Shown: piece by piece, positions 1 to 5,773 of the stretch
How the letters are laid out: the number at the start of each line of letters is the position of its first letter
Position numbering within the stretch: the first letter of the stretch is position 1
DNA from: TC-15 sp034437275
Lineage (GTDB): Bacteria > Chloroflexota > Anaerolineae > Aggregatilineales > Aggregatilineaceae
Direction: 5' to 3'
DNA: 8,630 nt
NCBI GenBank assembly: GCA_034437275.1
Contig: DAOTUD010000168.1
Coordinates: forward strand, 1-8,630
Notes under the pieces: model-generated
What the model was told of the DNA's origin: nothing
Database searches by the model: none
What the model saw: the letters and a program-made list of their open reading frames with translations, nothing else
Position numbers and translations under genes: made by a program

Positions 1-465
1 CGCGTCGAGGCCAATCCCGCGATTACCGACTGTCTCGATGACGGGTGTGCCGCCCAATCGTTTGGATAACGCTTGCGGGTCGATCTGGATGCCGCGCTTC
101 TGGGCCAGGTCGGCCATGTTCAGCGCGACAATGACCGGCATTTCGAGTTCTATAATCTGGGCGACGAGGTACAGGTTGCGCTCCAGGTTGGCGGCATCGA
201 CGACGGCGACGACGGCGTTAGGGCGTTCGTTGACGATGAAGTCACGGGCGATGATTTCTTCGATGGAATAAGCGGTCAGGCTGTAGGTGCCGGGCAAGTC
301 CACCACCAGGATTTCGGTGCCGTTGATGATGGTGCGGCCTTCTTTCTTCTCGACCGTTTTGCCCGGCCAGTTGCCGACATGCTGCCGAGAACCAGTCAGT
401 GAGTTGAAGAGCGTACTTTTTCCGACGTTAGGATTACCCGCCAGGGCAATCGTGAAGGTAGTCAT
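1..465 (-). CDS. feoB: Ferrous iron transporter FeoB, N-terminal G domain (partial)
   Basis: The minus strand from ATG at 465 is open to the window edge and gives the first 155 residues of FeoB, the GTP-dependent inner-membrane Fe(II) permease. The segment is the cytosolic G domain: the P-loop GNPNVGKS is at residues 10-17, switch II DLPG at 56-59, and the guanine-specificity motif NMAD at 116-119. The GNWPGKTVEKKEG stretch at 31-43 is the FeoB-typical switch I region. The membrane part lies outside the window. The gene follows feoA with a 40-nt gap and both are probably one transcript; a purine-rich AGGGGG lies about 12 nt before the start. The start fits the family, where the G1 motif sits about ten residues in. 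Identification is secure; completeness cannot be judged. Confidence 0.96.
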   Translation of the reverse strand, partial: MTTFTIALAGNPNVGKSTLFNSLTGSRQHVGNWPGKTVEKKEGRTIINGTEILVVDLPGTYSLTAYSIEEIIARDFIVNERPNAVVAVVDAANLERNLYLVAQIIELEMPVIVALNMADLAQKRGIQIDPQALSKRLGGTPVIETVGNRGIGLDA

Positions 466-505
466 CAGAGATTTTTCCCCCTAAAAGTATTTGCAGAAAT
501 GGCGA

Positions 506-745
506 TCAAGCGGATTCAATTTCGATCATCTGGGCTTCGGTGCGGCGCAGCGAGAGATGATAACCGCGCACCCGGTATTCGATGGGATCGCCCATGGGGG
601 CGGCCTTGACTTTCTCGACCTCGACGCCGCGCGTGATGCCCATGTCCATGATCCGGCGACGGACCGGGCCATCGCCGTTGATGGCGGTGACGGTGGCGCG
701 TTGGCCTTCGTCGAGCTGGTCGAGGGTGCGATGGTGTTCCGGCAT
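506..745 (-). CDS. feoA: FeoA family ferrous iron transport protein
   Basis: A 79-residue protein with the SH3-like FeoA fold: the stretch QLDEGQRATVTAINGDG is followed by RRRIMDMGITRGVEVEKVKAAPMGDP and a final strand pair YRVRGYHLSLRR. FeoA is a small cytosolic partner of the FeoB permease and is needed for efficient Fe(II) uptake. The frame is open further upstream to 871, but the ATG at 745 is preferred because a perfect AGGAGG lies 9 nt before it and the FeoA fold begins right there; the extra upstream residues are not FeoA-like. It precedes feoB in the usual order. Upstream Fur-like dyads fit iron repression. Identification is strong. Confidence 0.95.
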   Translation of the reverse strand: MPEHHRTLDQLDEGQRATVTAINGDGPVRRRIMDMGITRGVEVEKVKAAPMGDPIEYRVRGYHLSLRRTEAQMIEIESA

Positions 746-782
746 AGATGGTATCCTCCTTAAGCGAAGCATGTGCGCTAAC

Positions 783-797
783 TGCGAATCACTCTCA
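783..797 (-). promoter_or_regulatory. Fur-like operator upstream of feoA (site 1)
   Basis: Read on the minus strand, TGAGAGTGATTCGCA matches the 7-1-7 Fur consensus TGATAAT-N-ATTATCA at 10 of 14 positions. It lies 38 bp before the feoA start and downstream of a GATAAT hexamer (813-818, minus strand) that could be the -10 of the feo promoter, although no good -35 is seen. Fur (ferric uptake repressor) commonly controls feoAB. The match is partial, so this is a candidate. Confidence 0.4.
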
Positions 798-889
798 ATT
801 AGAGTTGGGCTAATTATCCGGGAGGTACCTGGCCCAAAATAGTGAGAAAAAGCGCAAGTTGGGGATGACATTTGATACGTTATTGCGAT

Positions 890-904
890 TGATTCTCATT
901 TTCA
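890..904. promoter_or_regulatory. Fur-like operator (site 2)
   Basis: TGATTCTCATTTTCA matches the 7-1-7 Fur consensus at 11 of 14 positions and is extended by ATTGA/TCAAT flanks into a longer imperfect dyad. It is 145 bp upstream of feoA and about 65 bp upstream of the rightward promoter at 969-997, so it could serve the feo genes or be an older, displaced site. Confidence 0.4.
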
Positions 905-968
905 ATAACAGCGCGTCACGCACCCCTCACGCGCGGACATCAGCGGTGAAATTGAGCAGTCAGTGATC

Positions 969-997
969 ATGACAATCTAGAACTTGTGTTCTATAAT
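969..997 (+). promoter_or_regulatory. Sigma70-type promoter with embedded SOS (LexA-type) operator
   Basis: The -35 ATGACA (969-974, 5 of 6) and -10 TATAAT (992-997, 6 of 6) are separated by exactly 17 bp. The spacer and -10 contain the perfect dyad TAGAAC-TTGT-GTTCTA (978-993), which holds GAAC-N4-GTTC, the core of the LexA/DinR box of Gram-positive bacteria and their relatives. A repressor bound here would block RNA polymerase directly. Transcription would start near 1004 and run into the structured segment 1006-1141 and the terminase genes. DNA-damage control would suit a prophage. That Chloroflexota LexA uses this motif is my expectation, not something shown here. Confidence 0.7.
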
Positions 998-1005
998 GAT
1001 GCTCG

Positions 1006-1141
1006 AACGGACGCACCAGACCGGGCACGGACCTGCAAACTCCTGGTGATGATGGGCGGGTAGCCGTTATGCAAGCCGCGATGGCGAGCTTGGTCTGGGG
1101 TAGGGACGGGGCGTGGTCACAGCACTGCGCCCCAGTCCGTT
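1006..1141 (+). ncRNA. Candidate structured RNA or 5' leader between SOS-type promoter and small terminase
   Basis: No convincing protein frame occupies this stretch, but it folds into a closed multi-branched structure. P1 pairs AACGGAC (1006-1012) with GTCCGTT (1135-1141). P2 pairs CCAGACC (1016-1022) with GGTCTGG (1092-1098). Inside P2 are P3 (ACGG 1027-1030 with CCGT 1064-1067, and ACCTGC 1031-1036 with GCGGGT 1056-1061) and P4 (CAAGC+CGC, 1072-1079, with GCG+GCTTG, 1084-1092, one bulged A). P5 pairs GGGGCG (1108-1113) with CGCCCC (1128-1133) and extends inward. The 5' strand of P1 begins within 2 nt of the predicted transcript start, and the 3' strand ends directly before the terminase ribosome-binding site. 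It could be a free small RNA, a translation-controlling leader or a packaging RNA. I do not recognise a known family. Confidence 0.5.
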
Positions 1142-1155
1142 AGGGAGGTGGCACG

Positions 1156-1662
1156 ATGACGGCACAGGGCGACAAGCCGCCGCGCGAACTGCGGGTCTGC
1201 CGCGCAATCCGGCTGCTGGCGGCGGGGCAGGCCCCGCAGGCGGTGGCGCGGCAGGTGCGCGTGCGCCCGCCGACGCTGGCGAAGTGGCAAGGCTGGGCGG
1301 AGTTTCAGGCGCTGCTTTCGTGCATGCGCGAGGCGGGGCAGGTGCGCGACGTGCTGGCCATGCTCGACGACCTGACGCCGGACGCGATCGCGGCGCTGCG
1401 GCGCGGGCTGGCCGGGGACGATGCCCGGCTGGCGCTGCAGGCGGCGCGCGAGGTGCTAGATCGTGTGGGGGCGATCCGGCAGAAGGGGCAGCAGATCAAT
1501 GGGGAGCAAACGATACGGGTGGAGTATGTGAATCGTGACGGTAAAGCTGTTTCAACCGCATCCTGGGCAGATCGCCATCCTGCAGCATCCGGCGCGGTTC
1601 AAGGTGGTGGTGTGCGGAAGGCGCTTCGGGAAGACGGAGACGGGCAAGATTCTGACGATTGA
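1156..1662 (+). CDS. Phage terminase small subunit (putative)
   Basis: A 168-residue protein directly before the large terminase, in the position and size range of small terminases, which recognise phage DNA and load it onto the packaging motor. Residues about 13-45 form a helix-turn-helix-like segment (RAIRLLAAGQAPQAVARQ, then PPTLAKWQGW), and residues 70-105 are alpha-helical and could be the oligomerisation region. GGGAGG lies 7 nt before the ATG. The last 42 codons overlap the large-terminase gene in another frame and read like low-information sequence (Gly, Ala, Asp-rich end), so the tail may be a late extension or the result of a frameshift. The call rests on position, size and the N-terminal motif, not on a recognised full-length family match. 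Confidence 0.7.
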   Translation: MTAQGDKPPRELRVCRAIRLLAAGQAPQAVARQVRVRPPTLAKWQGWAEFQALLSCMREAGQVRDVLAMLDDLTPDAIAALRRGLAGDDARLALQAAREVLDRVGAIRQKGQQINGEQTIRVEYVNRDGKAVSTASWADRHPAASGAVQGGGVRKALREDGDGQDSDD

Positions 1663-2725
1663 GCGCGCGCTGGCGGGGCGGGTGTGCTGGTGGATCAGCC
1701 CGACCTATCGCATGGCGGACGACGTGTGGCGCGGGCTGAAGGCGGCATTGGACGGGGCCATCGCGGCGAAAAGCGAGCAGATGCGGCGGCTGGACTTGCC
1801 CGGCGGCGGGGTGATCGTGGTGCGCAGCGGGCACGATCCGGACGCGCTGCGTGGGGCGGGGCTGGACCTGGCGGTGCTCGACGAGGCGGCGTACCTGCAC
1901 CCGGACGTGTGGCGCGCCGCGATCCGTCCGGCGCTGGCCGACCGGCGCGGGGAGGCGCTGTTCCTCAGCACGCCGAACGGGCGCAACTGGTTCTGGAGCC
2001 TGTACATGCACGGGCAGAAAACGGACCAGCCGCAGTGGCAAAGCTGGCGCTTCCCGACGCGGGCCAATCCGCTGATCGATCCGGCGGAGATCGAGGCGGC
2101 GCGCGATACGATGCCGGAACGGGTGTTTCGCCAGGAGTACGCGGCGGAATTCCTGGCGGACACGGGCAGCGTGTTCCGGCGCGTGGAGCAGGCGGCGACG
2201 TCGGCGGCGGAGGACGGGCCGCAGGTGGGCGCGCGCTACGTGTTCGGCGTGGACTGGGCGCGCGACCGGGACTTCACCGTGATCGCGGTGCTGGATGTGG
2301 GGGCGCGGCGGCTGGTGGCGCTGGACCGGTTCAACGGGATCGGCTGGGGCTTGCAGCGGGGACGGCTGGCGGCGCTGGCCGACCGCTGGGGGCCGGAAGC
2401 GATCTGGGCGGAGGCGAACAGCATCGGCGGGCCGAACATTGAAGCATTGCAGGCGGAAGGGCTGCCGGTGATCGCGTTCACGATGACGGGCAGCAGCAAG
2501 GGGCCGCTGATCGAGGCGCTGGCGCTGGCGCTGGAGCGCGGCGAGCTGGCGATCCTGCCGGAGCCAGTGTTGATCGGCGAGCTGCAGGCGTACGGGTTGG
2601 AACGGCTGCCGAGCGGGCGCTTTCGCTACGGTGCGCCGCCGGGGGAACATGACGACACGGTGATCGCGCTGGCGTTGGCGTGGCATGGCGCGACCAGCGG
2701 CGGGACCAGGATCAGTTTTGTGTAG
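1535..2725 (+). CDS. Phage terminase large subunit (packaging ATPase and nuclease)
   Basis: A 396-residue large terminase, the motor that cuts concatemeric phage DNA and pumps it through the portal. The ATPase half shows the Walker A-like CGRRFGKT (27-34), Walker B VLDE with D116 and E117, and the coupling motif LSTPNG (144-149). The nuclease half has the RNase H-like first acidic residue in FGVDWARDRDFT (D240), a second in WAEANSIGG (E293) and the closing acids in EHDDTVIALA (D373, D374). All core residues are present, so the enzyme looks functional. The GTG at 1535 is chosen because the conserved FQPHPGQ segment begins at residue 6, and GGAG lies 10 nt upstream. It overlaps the small-terminase frame by 128 nt. 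The gene is followed by palindromes, not by the portal directly. Confidence 0.95.
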   Translation: MTVKLFQPHPGQIAILQHPARFKVVVCGRRFGKTETGKILTIERALAGRVCWWISPTYRMADDVWRGLKAALDGAIAAKSEQMRRLDLPGGGVIVVRSGHDPDALRGAGLDLAVLDEAAYLHPDVWRAAIRPALADRRGEALFLSTPNGRNWFWSLYMHGQKTDQPQWQSWRFPTRANPLIDPAEIEAARDTMPERVFRQEYAAEFLADTGSVFRRVEQAATSAAEDGPQVGARYVFGVDWARDRDFTVIAVLDVGARRLVALDRFNGIGWGLQRGRLAALADRWGPEAIWAEANSIGGPNIEALQAEGLPVIAFTMTGSSKGPLIEALALALERGELAILPEPVLIGELQAYGLERLPSGRFRYGAPPGEHDDTVIALALAWHGATSGGTRISFV

Positions 2726-2732
2726 GAGCTTG

Positions 2733-2796
2733 GCCTCACCCCCTCCCGTCCCCCTCTCCAGCCGAGCTAGAGGGGAATGGGGTTAAGGGGTGAGGC
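2733..2796. repeat. Intergenic palindromic repeat, CCTCACCC family, copy 1
   Basis: GCCTCACCCC (2733-2742) pairs with GGGGTGAGGC (2787-2796), and an inner CCCCTC (2751-2756) pairs with GAGGGG (2770-2775). It starts only 7 bp after the large-terminase stop. The arms match those of the copy at 4316-4384. Repeats of this type are common between genes in several Chloroflexota. It could act as a weak terminator but lacks a T-run. Confidence 0.7.
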
Positions 2797-2817
2797 GTCT
2801 CGACTTATGAGTAGGGG

Positions 2818-2951
2818 GTTATGCTAGATATCCTGGCGCGTGTGTCGATGGTTTACCCCTCCCTAAATCCCTCCCCGTGAACGGAGAGGGACTTTGGGTC
2901 CCAGTTTGTTTACCCCTCTCCGCGCGCGGGGAGGGGTAAAACTAGCATAAC
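2818..2951. repeat. Nested inverted-repeat element before the portal gene
   Basis: Terminal arms GTTATGCTAG (2818-2827) and CTAGCATAAC (2942-2951) are a perfect 10-bp inverted repeat. Inside, GGTTTACCCCTCC near 2850-2862 faces GGAGGGGTAAAAC ending at 2942, and further GGAGAGGG/CCCTCTCC segments pair between them. The whole 134 bp holds no reading frame and has the form of a miniature palindromic insertion. It splits the terminase-portal operon, leaving the portal with its own strong ribosome-binding site. Confidence 0.6.
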
Positions 2952-2983
2952 GCCCGAGTAGTGATCAGGTTTAGGAGGGAACG

Positions 2984-4288
2984 ATGGGAAAAGCAGGCAT
3001 TTTCGAGCGCACGCTGCGACGGCTGGGGTATGTGAAGTGGCGACCGGGCAGCGTGATTCACCGCGTGGAGGCGGGCGCAGCCACGCCCGAAGTCGCGCCG
3101 GCGATCGGCGAGGGGAGCAAGTACGCGGGCGTGTACATGCGCAGTCCGTGGGTGTATGTGGCGGTCAACCGCATCGCGGAGGCGGCGGCGCTGGTGCCGC
3201 TGCGCGTGGCGCGGCAGGACGGCGCGACCTCGCCCACATCTGGCGATGTGACCTCGCCCGCGCCTGCCGGCGAGATCGCCGTGCCGGGGCATCCGTTTGT
3301 GCGGCTGCTGGATCGCCCGAATCCGCTGATGAGCCGCTTCGAGCTGATCGAGCACACGGTCGGGAATCTGGAGATTCACGGCAATGCGTACTGGTTCCTG
3401 GCGGGGGAGCCACGCGGCATCCCGCGCGAGTTGTGGCCGCTGCGCCCGGACCGGGTGAGCATTGTGCCGGACGCACAGCGCGGCGTGCGCGGGTATGTGT
3501 ACGAGGTGGACGGGCGGCGAATTCCGCTGGAGGCGGCGGAGGTGGTGCACTTCCGGCGCTGGCACCCGGCCAACGACTACTACGGGCTGAGCGCGTTGGA
3601 GGCGGCGCGGCTGGCGGTCGAGTCCGACCGGGCGATGAGCGCGTGGAACCGGCGGTATTTCGGCGAGGGGATGGCGGTCCCGGCGGGGATCGTGGCGATC
3701 CGCGAGCGGGTGAACGACGCCGACTTCGAACGGCTCAAGCGCGAGTGGCGGCAGGCGTACGGGGGGCGCGAGCGCAAGACGGCGTTTTTGCGTGGGGCGG
3801 CGGTGGAGTGGCACAACGTTGGGCTGAGCCAGCAGGACATGGACTTCCTGAACGCGCGGCGCTTCAACCGTGAGGAAATCTTCCAGATTTTCGGGATTCC
3901 GGTGGGCATGTTCAGCGAAAACGCGACCGAGGCCAACGCGCTGGTCGGGGAGCGCGTGTTCATCGAGCGCACGCTGTGGCCGAAGCTGGTGCGTATCGCG
4001 GAGAAGATCACGACCGATCTGCTGCCGTTTTACCCGGGCGAGCTGGTGGCGCGGTTCGACGATGTGCGCCCGCAGGACAACGCGCAGCTGCTCGCCGAGC
4101 TGGACGCGGCGCGCGGTGTGTTGAGCGTGAACGAGCTGCGGGCGCGGTATTTCCAGGTGGAGCCAGTGGCGTGGGGCGAAGGTCCAACGGCGGCGGAAGA
4201 TGAAGCGGCAGTGACACAGGATGGCACAGCGGAAGAATCAGCGACAGGGGCAGAGAACACGCCAGTGGACACGGGCGAAGCTGAGTAA
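2984..4288 (+). CDS. Phage portal protein, HK97 family
   Basis: A 434-residue portal protein, the dodecameric ring through which DNA enters the capsid. Family signatures run in order: SPWVYVAVNRIAEAA (54-68), HPFVRLLDRPNPLMSRFEL (103-121), GNAYW (133-137), LWPLRPDRV (150-158), VVHFRRW then NDYYGLSALEAAR (187-209), NREEIFQIFGIPVGMF (295-310), and the aliphatic TLWPKLVRIAEKI segment (330-342). An Asp, Ser, Thr and Pro-rich insert sits at 79-100 and an acidic, Ala-rich tail follows residue 393. AGGAGG lies 8 nt before the ATG. In HK97-type phages a protease and capsid gene normally follow; here a palindrome and a HEAT-repeat gene follow instead. Identification is secure. Confidence 0.95.
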   Translation: MGKAGIFERTLRRLGYVKWRPGSVIHRVEAGAATPEVAPAIGEGSKYAGVYMRSPWVYVAVNRIAEAAALVPLRVARQDGATSPTSGDVTSPAPAGEIAVPGHPFVRLLDRPNPLMSRFELIEHTVGNLEIHGNAYWFLAGEPRGIPRELWPLRPDRVSIVPDAQRGVRGYVYEVDGRRIPLEAAEVVHFRRWHPANDYYGLSALEAARLAVESDRAMSAWNRRYFGEGMAVPAGIVAIRERVNDADFERLKREWRQAYGGRERKTAFLRGAAVEWHNVGLSQQDMDFLNARRFNREEIFQIFGIPVGMFSENATEANALVGERVFIERTLWPKLVRIAEKITTDLLPFYPGELVARFDDVRPQDNAQLLAELDAARGVLSVNELRARYFQVEPVAWGEGPTAAEDEAAVTQDGTAEESATGAENTPVDTGEAE

Positions 4289-4315
4289 GGCCCAGTACAG
4301 GTCGGCAGAAGTTGC

Positions 4316-4384
4316 GGCCCTCACCCGCAGGCTCTCGCCCATGCGATGGGCAAGGGTCCCGGCTCCGCCGGAAGGGTGAGGGCC
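4316..4384. repeat. Intergenic palindromic repeat, CCTCACCC family, copy 2
   Basis: Perfect 11-bp arms GGCCCTCACCC (4316-4326) and GGGTGAGGGCC (4374-4384). Inner pairs GCCCATGCGATGGGC and CCGGCTCCGCCGG add two more hairpins. It shares its arms with copy 1 (2733-2796), so the portal gene sits between two members of one repeat family. It begins 27 bp after the portal stop. Confidence 0.75.
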
Positions 4385-4446
4385 AACCAGCGAACGATCA
4401 CGCTATTCTGTAGTTCTGCCAGCAGACGAAACCGGGGTATTTCCGC

Positions 4447-4452
4447 TACAAT
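4447..4452 (+). promoter_or_regulatory. Candidate -10 element for the HEAT-repeat gene
   Basis: TACAAT (5 of 6 to TATAAT) lies 33 bp before the start codon, in the only AT-richer stretch between the palindrome and the gene. No good -35 is visible at 16-18 bp, so the call is tentative. A separate promoter is expected because the repeat element isolates the gene from the portal. Confidence 0.35.
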
Positions 4453-4485
4453 AGGCCAAAACACGACATAAGGAGACGGTACACT

Positions 4486-4851
4486 ATGCCCCTGGACCCG
4501 AATGCAGTGCCCGGTTTGCTGCGCGCGCTGGAGAGCGCGGATGTGTATGTGCGCATCACGGCGGCGGAGGCGTTGGGCAAGATCGGGAATCCGGTCGCCA
4601 TCCGACGCCTGGAGGCGACGTTCGACGACCCGCGCCCGGACGTACGGCGGCGCGTGATCGGTGCGTTTGAGCGCATCGGCAGCGAGCCGAAAGCCAATGC
4701 CGCCGCCCAGGTGGTGCCGGGGCTGGCACGCGCGCTGCACGACGCCGATCCTATCGTCCGCACGGCAGCCGAACGCGCCCTGCGGCGGCTCGGGATTTCG
4801 AGCGCGCGGGAGGTATTGGCGCGCTGGGCGCGCGATGAGCGTGATGAGTAG
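4486..4851 (+). CDS. Small HEAT-repeat protein
   Basis: A 121-residue protein made almost wholly of HEAT (PBS-lyase-like) helix pairs: about residues 7-34 (AVPGLLRALE, then VRITAAEALGKIG), 38-65 (IRRLEATFDD, then VRRRVIGAFERIG) and 76-103 (VVPGLARALHD, then VRTAAERALRRLG). Such arrays serve as protein-binding scaffolds. There is no catalytic domain, signal peptide or membrane segment. AAGGAG stands 10 nt before the ATG. Its repeats resemble those of the TIR-HEAT protein 900 bp downstream, so it may be a partner, a regulator or an unrelated duplicate. It converges with the XRE repressor gene, with only 9 bp between the two stop codons. Its role is unknown. Confidence 0.85.
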   Translation: MPLDPNAVPGLLRALESADVYVRITAAEALGKIGNPVAIRRLEATFDDPRPDVRRRVIGAFERIGSEPKANAAAQVVPGLARALHDADPIVRTAAERALRRLGISSAREVLARWARDERDE

Positions 4852-4860
4852 GGAAGGGCG

Positions 4861-5184
4861 CTAGCCCTGCTTTTTTTCGTGGCGGCGCTGGCGGCGTTCT
4901 TCCCACTCGTCGAGGATGCGCTTCTGTTTCAGTTCTAGCTCGGTGTTCGGATCGAGGTCTTTGGTTTCTTCGCGGAAGAATAAATCCCCCGGATCACATT
5001 CCAAGACTTTACAGATCGCGTTGATCTTACGCAGGTCCGGCGAGATCATCTTGCCGGATTTGATGCGATAGAGCGCGGCAATCGAGATGTCGGCTTTGTC
5101 GGCCAGCTCCTCGTAGGTCATGCGTTGATTATGTCGCGCCTGCCATCGCAGCAATGCAGGTTCAATGTCGATATATACAGGCAT
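4861..5184 (-). CDS. XRE-family (Cro/CI-type) transcriptional regulator
   Basis: A 107-residue DNA-binding protein. Residues 22-60 are a classic Cro/CI helix-turn-helix (MTYEELADKADISIAALYRIKSG) followed by helices ending in CDPGDLFF (63-70). A highly charged helical tail (72-107; EERRQRRHEKK) follows and may mediate dimer formation or partner contact. The frame is open to 5229, but the ATG at 5184 is chosen because GGGAG stands 7 nt upstream and the fold starts there. On the minus strand a promoter TTGATG (5241-5246), 17 bp, CATAAT (5218-5223) fits a short leader, and a perfect dyad overlaps its -35, so self-repression is likely. Its probable second target is the divergent TIR-HEAT gene. Confidence 0.92.
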   Translation of the reverse strand: MPVYIDIEPALLRWQARHNQRMTYEELADKADISIAALYRIKSGKMISPDLRKINAICKVLECDPGDLFFREETKDLDPNTELELKQKRILDEWEERRQRRHEKKQG

Positions 5185-5217
5185 ATGAAACTTCTCCCAA
5201 TTCTGGCGCTTGCAGGT

Positions 5218-5257
5218 ATTATGGCACATAAATCATTAAACATCAAGTTACTTGATG
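5218..5257 (-). promoter_or_regulatory. XRE gene promoter with overlapping palindromic operator
   Basis: On the minus strand, -35 TTGATG (5241-5246) and -10 CATAAT (5218-5223) are 17 bp apart. The -35 is part of the perfect 8-1-8 dyad CATCAAGTTACTTGATG (5241-5257). A further CATCAAG half-site lies at 5278-5284, and TGATG/CATCA at 5268-5282 forms another small dyad. The layout is that of a self-repressed XRE gene. Confidence 0.55.
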
Positions 5258-5330
5258 GTGAATGGCATGATGTTTGTCATCAAGAGACAGTGCCTTGCTC
5301 ATAAGATGATAGACGGTTTTTCGCCAGATG

Positions 5331-5359
5331 TTGAATTATCTATCAATCGATGATAGAAT
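5331..5359 (+). promoter_or_regulatory. Candidate rightward promoter with dyad in its spacer
   Basis: TTGAAT (5331-5336) and TAGAAT (5354-5359) are 17 bp apart, and the spacer holds the dyad CTATCA-ATCGA-TGATAG (5340-5356), which overlaps the start of the -10. It faces the TIR-HEAT gene and is back-to-back with the XRE promoter. Its CATC/GATG-rich sequence is similar to the XRE operator. A transcript from here would have a leader of about 400 nt. Confidence 0.4.
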
Positions 5360-5365
5360 TATTGT

Positions 5366-5773
5366 CATCCAAAAGGGTTTGCAAGGGGGAAACCGACTTC
5401 GCTTTACACGTCTCACTATATGGCCTTCCCCCCACGGCTTCACCAGTTGCGACGGCTAAGGATAGGCTGATGAGTGTCTGGTGTTACGAACTGGCATCCG
5501 CCGCCGAAGAGTTCCGCTGACCGCGTATGGCTGACGTTTTGTCCTGGTTATAATACCATTATCCCCCTTCAAAAACGGGGTGGGTCGGGCGTATAATAAC
5601 ACTGTCACGCATACCAGAATTGTTATATTGACCAGGGCATTGTTTGTTTATCTTGATCTAAACGAGAGCGGGTAGGCGTGATCCTCGCGGTGGCGCAAGC
5701 TGTGATTCCACGATCTACCGGGCCGGTTGAGCAAACAGCAGGTCAAATGAAGTGGCGAAGGGAGCGAGGGCTT
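5366..5773 (+). other. Long non-coding leader or intergenic stretch before the TIR-HEAT gene
   Basis: No protein gene is supported here; the few short frames lack ribosome-binding sites. There is a six-base pairing CCAGTT near 5442 with AACTGG near 5490 around a purine-rich loop, and two TATAAT hexamers (5549-5554 and 5592-5597). The second has TTCAAA (5568-5573) 18 bp upstream and is the best candidate for a nearer TIR-HEAT promoter. I see no terminator or known riboswitch. Confidence 0.4.
5568..5597 (+). promoter_or_regulatory. Candidate proximal promoter of the TIR-HEAT gene
   Basis: TTCAAA (5568-5573, 4 of 6) and a perfect TATAAT (5592-5597) are 18 bp apart, about 175 bp before the chosen start codon. 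The -35 is weak, so the element could need an activator or be fortuitous. Confidence 0.35.

Noticed and set aside
1113..1538. Plus-strand frame of 141 codons overlapping the small terminase
   Set aside because: The product is a Gly, Ala and Arg-rich string typical of a shifted GC-rich frame, and its first part would run through the structured RNA stem P5.
1496..2686. Long minus-strand open frame (396 codons) opposite the large terminase
   Set aside because: It mirrors a GC-rich gene with conserved catalytic motifs on the other strand. Its product is a low-complexity Arg, Pro, His and Gln-rich string with no motif, as expected from an antisense shadow.
2733..2951. CRISPR array between terminase and portal
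   Set aside because: The repeated CCCCTCC-like segments are inverted, not direct, unevenly spaced and without unique spacers of constant length.
5466..5495. Hammerhead ribozyme core (CTGATGAG followed by CGAAC)
   Set aside because: The second core strand reads GAAC where GAAA is required, and stem II would have at most three weak pairs, so the catalytic core is not formed.
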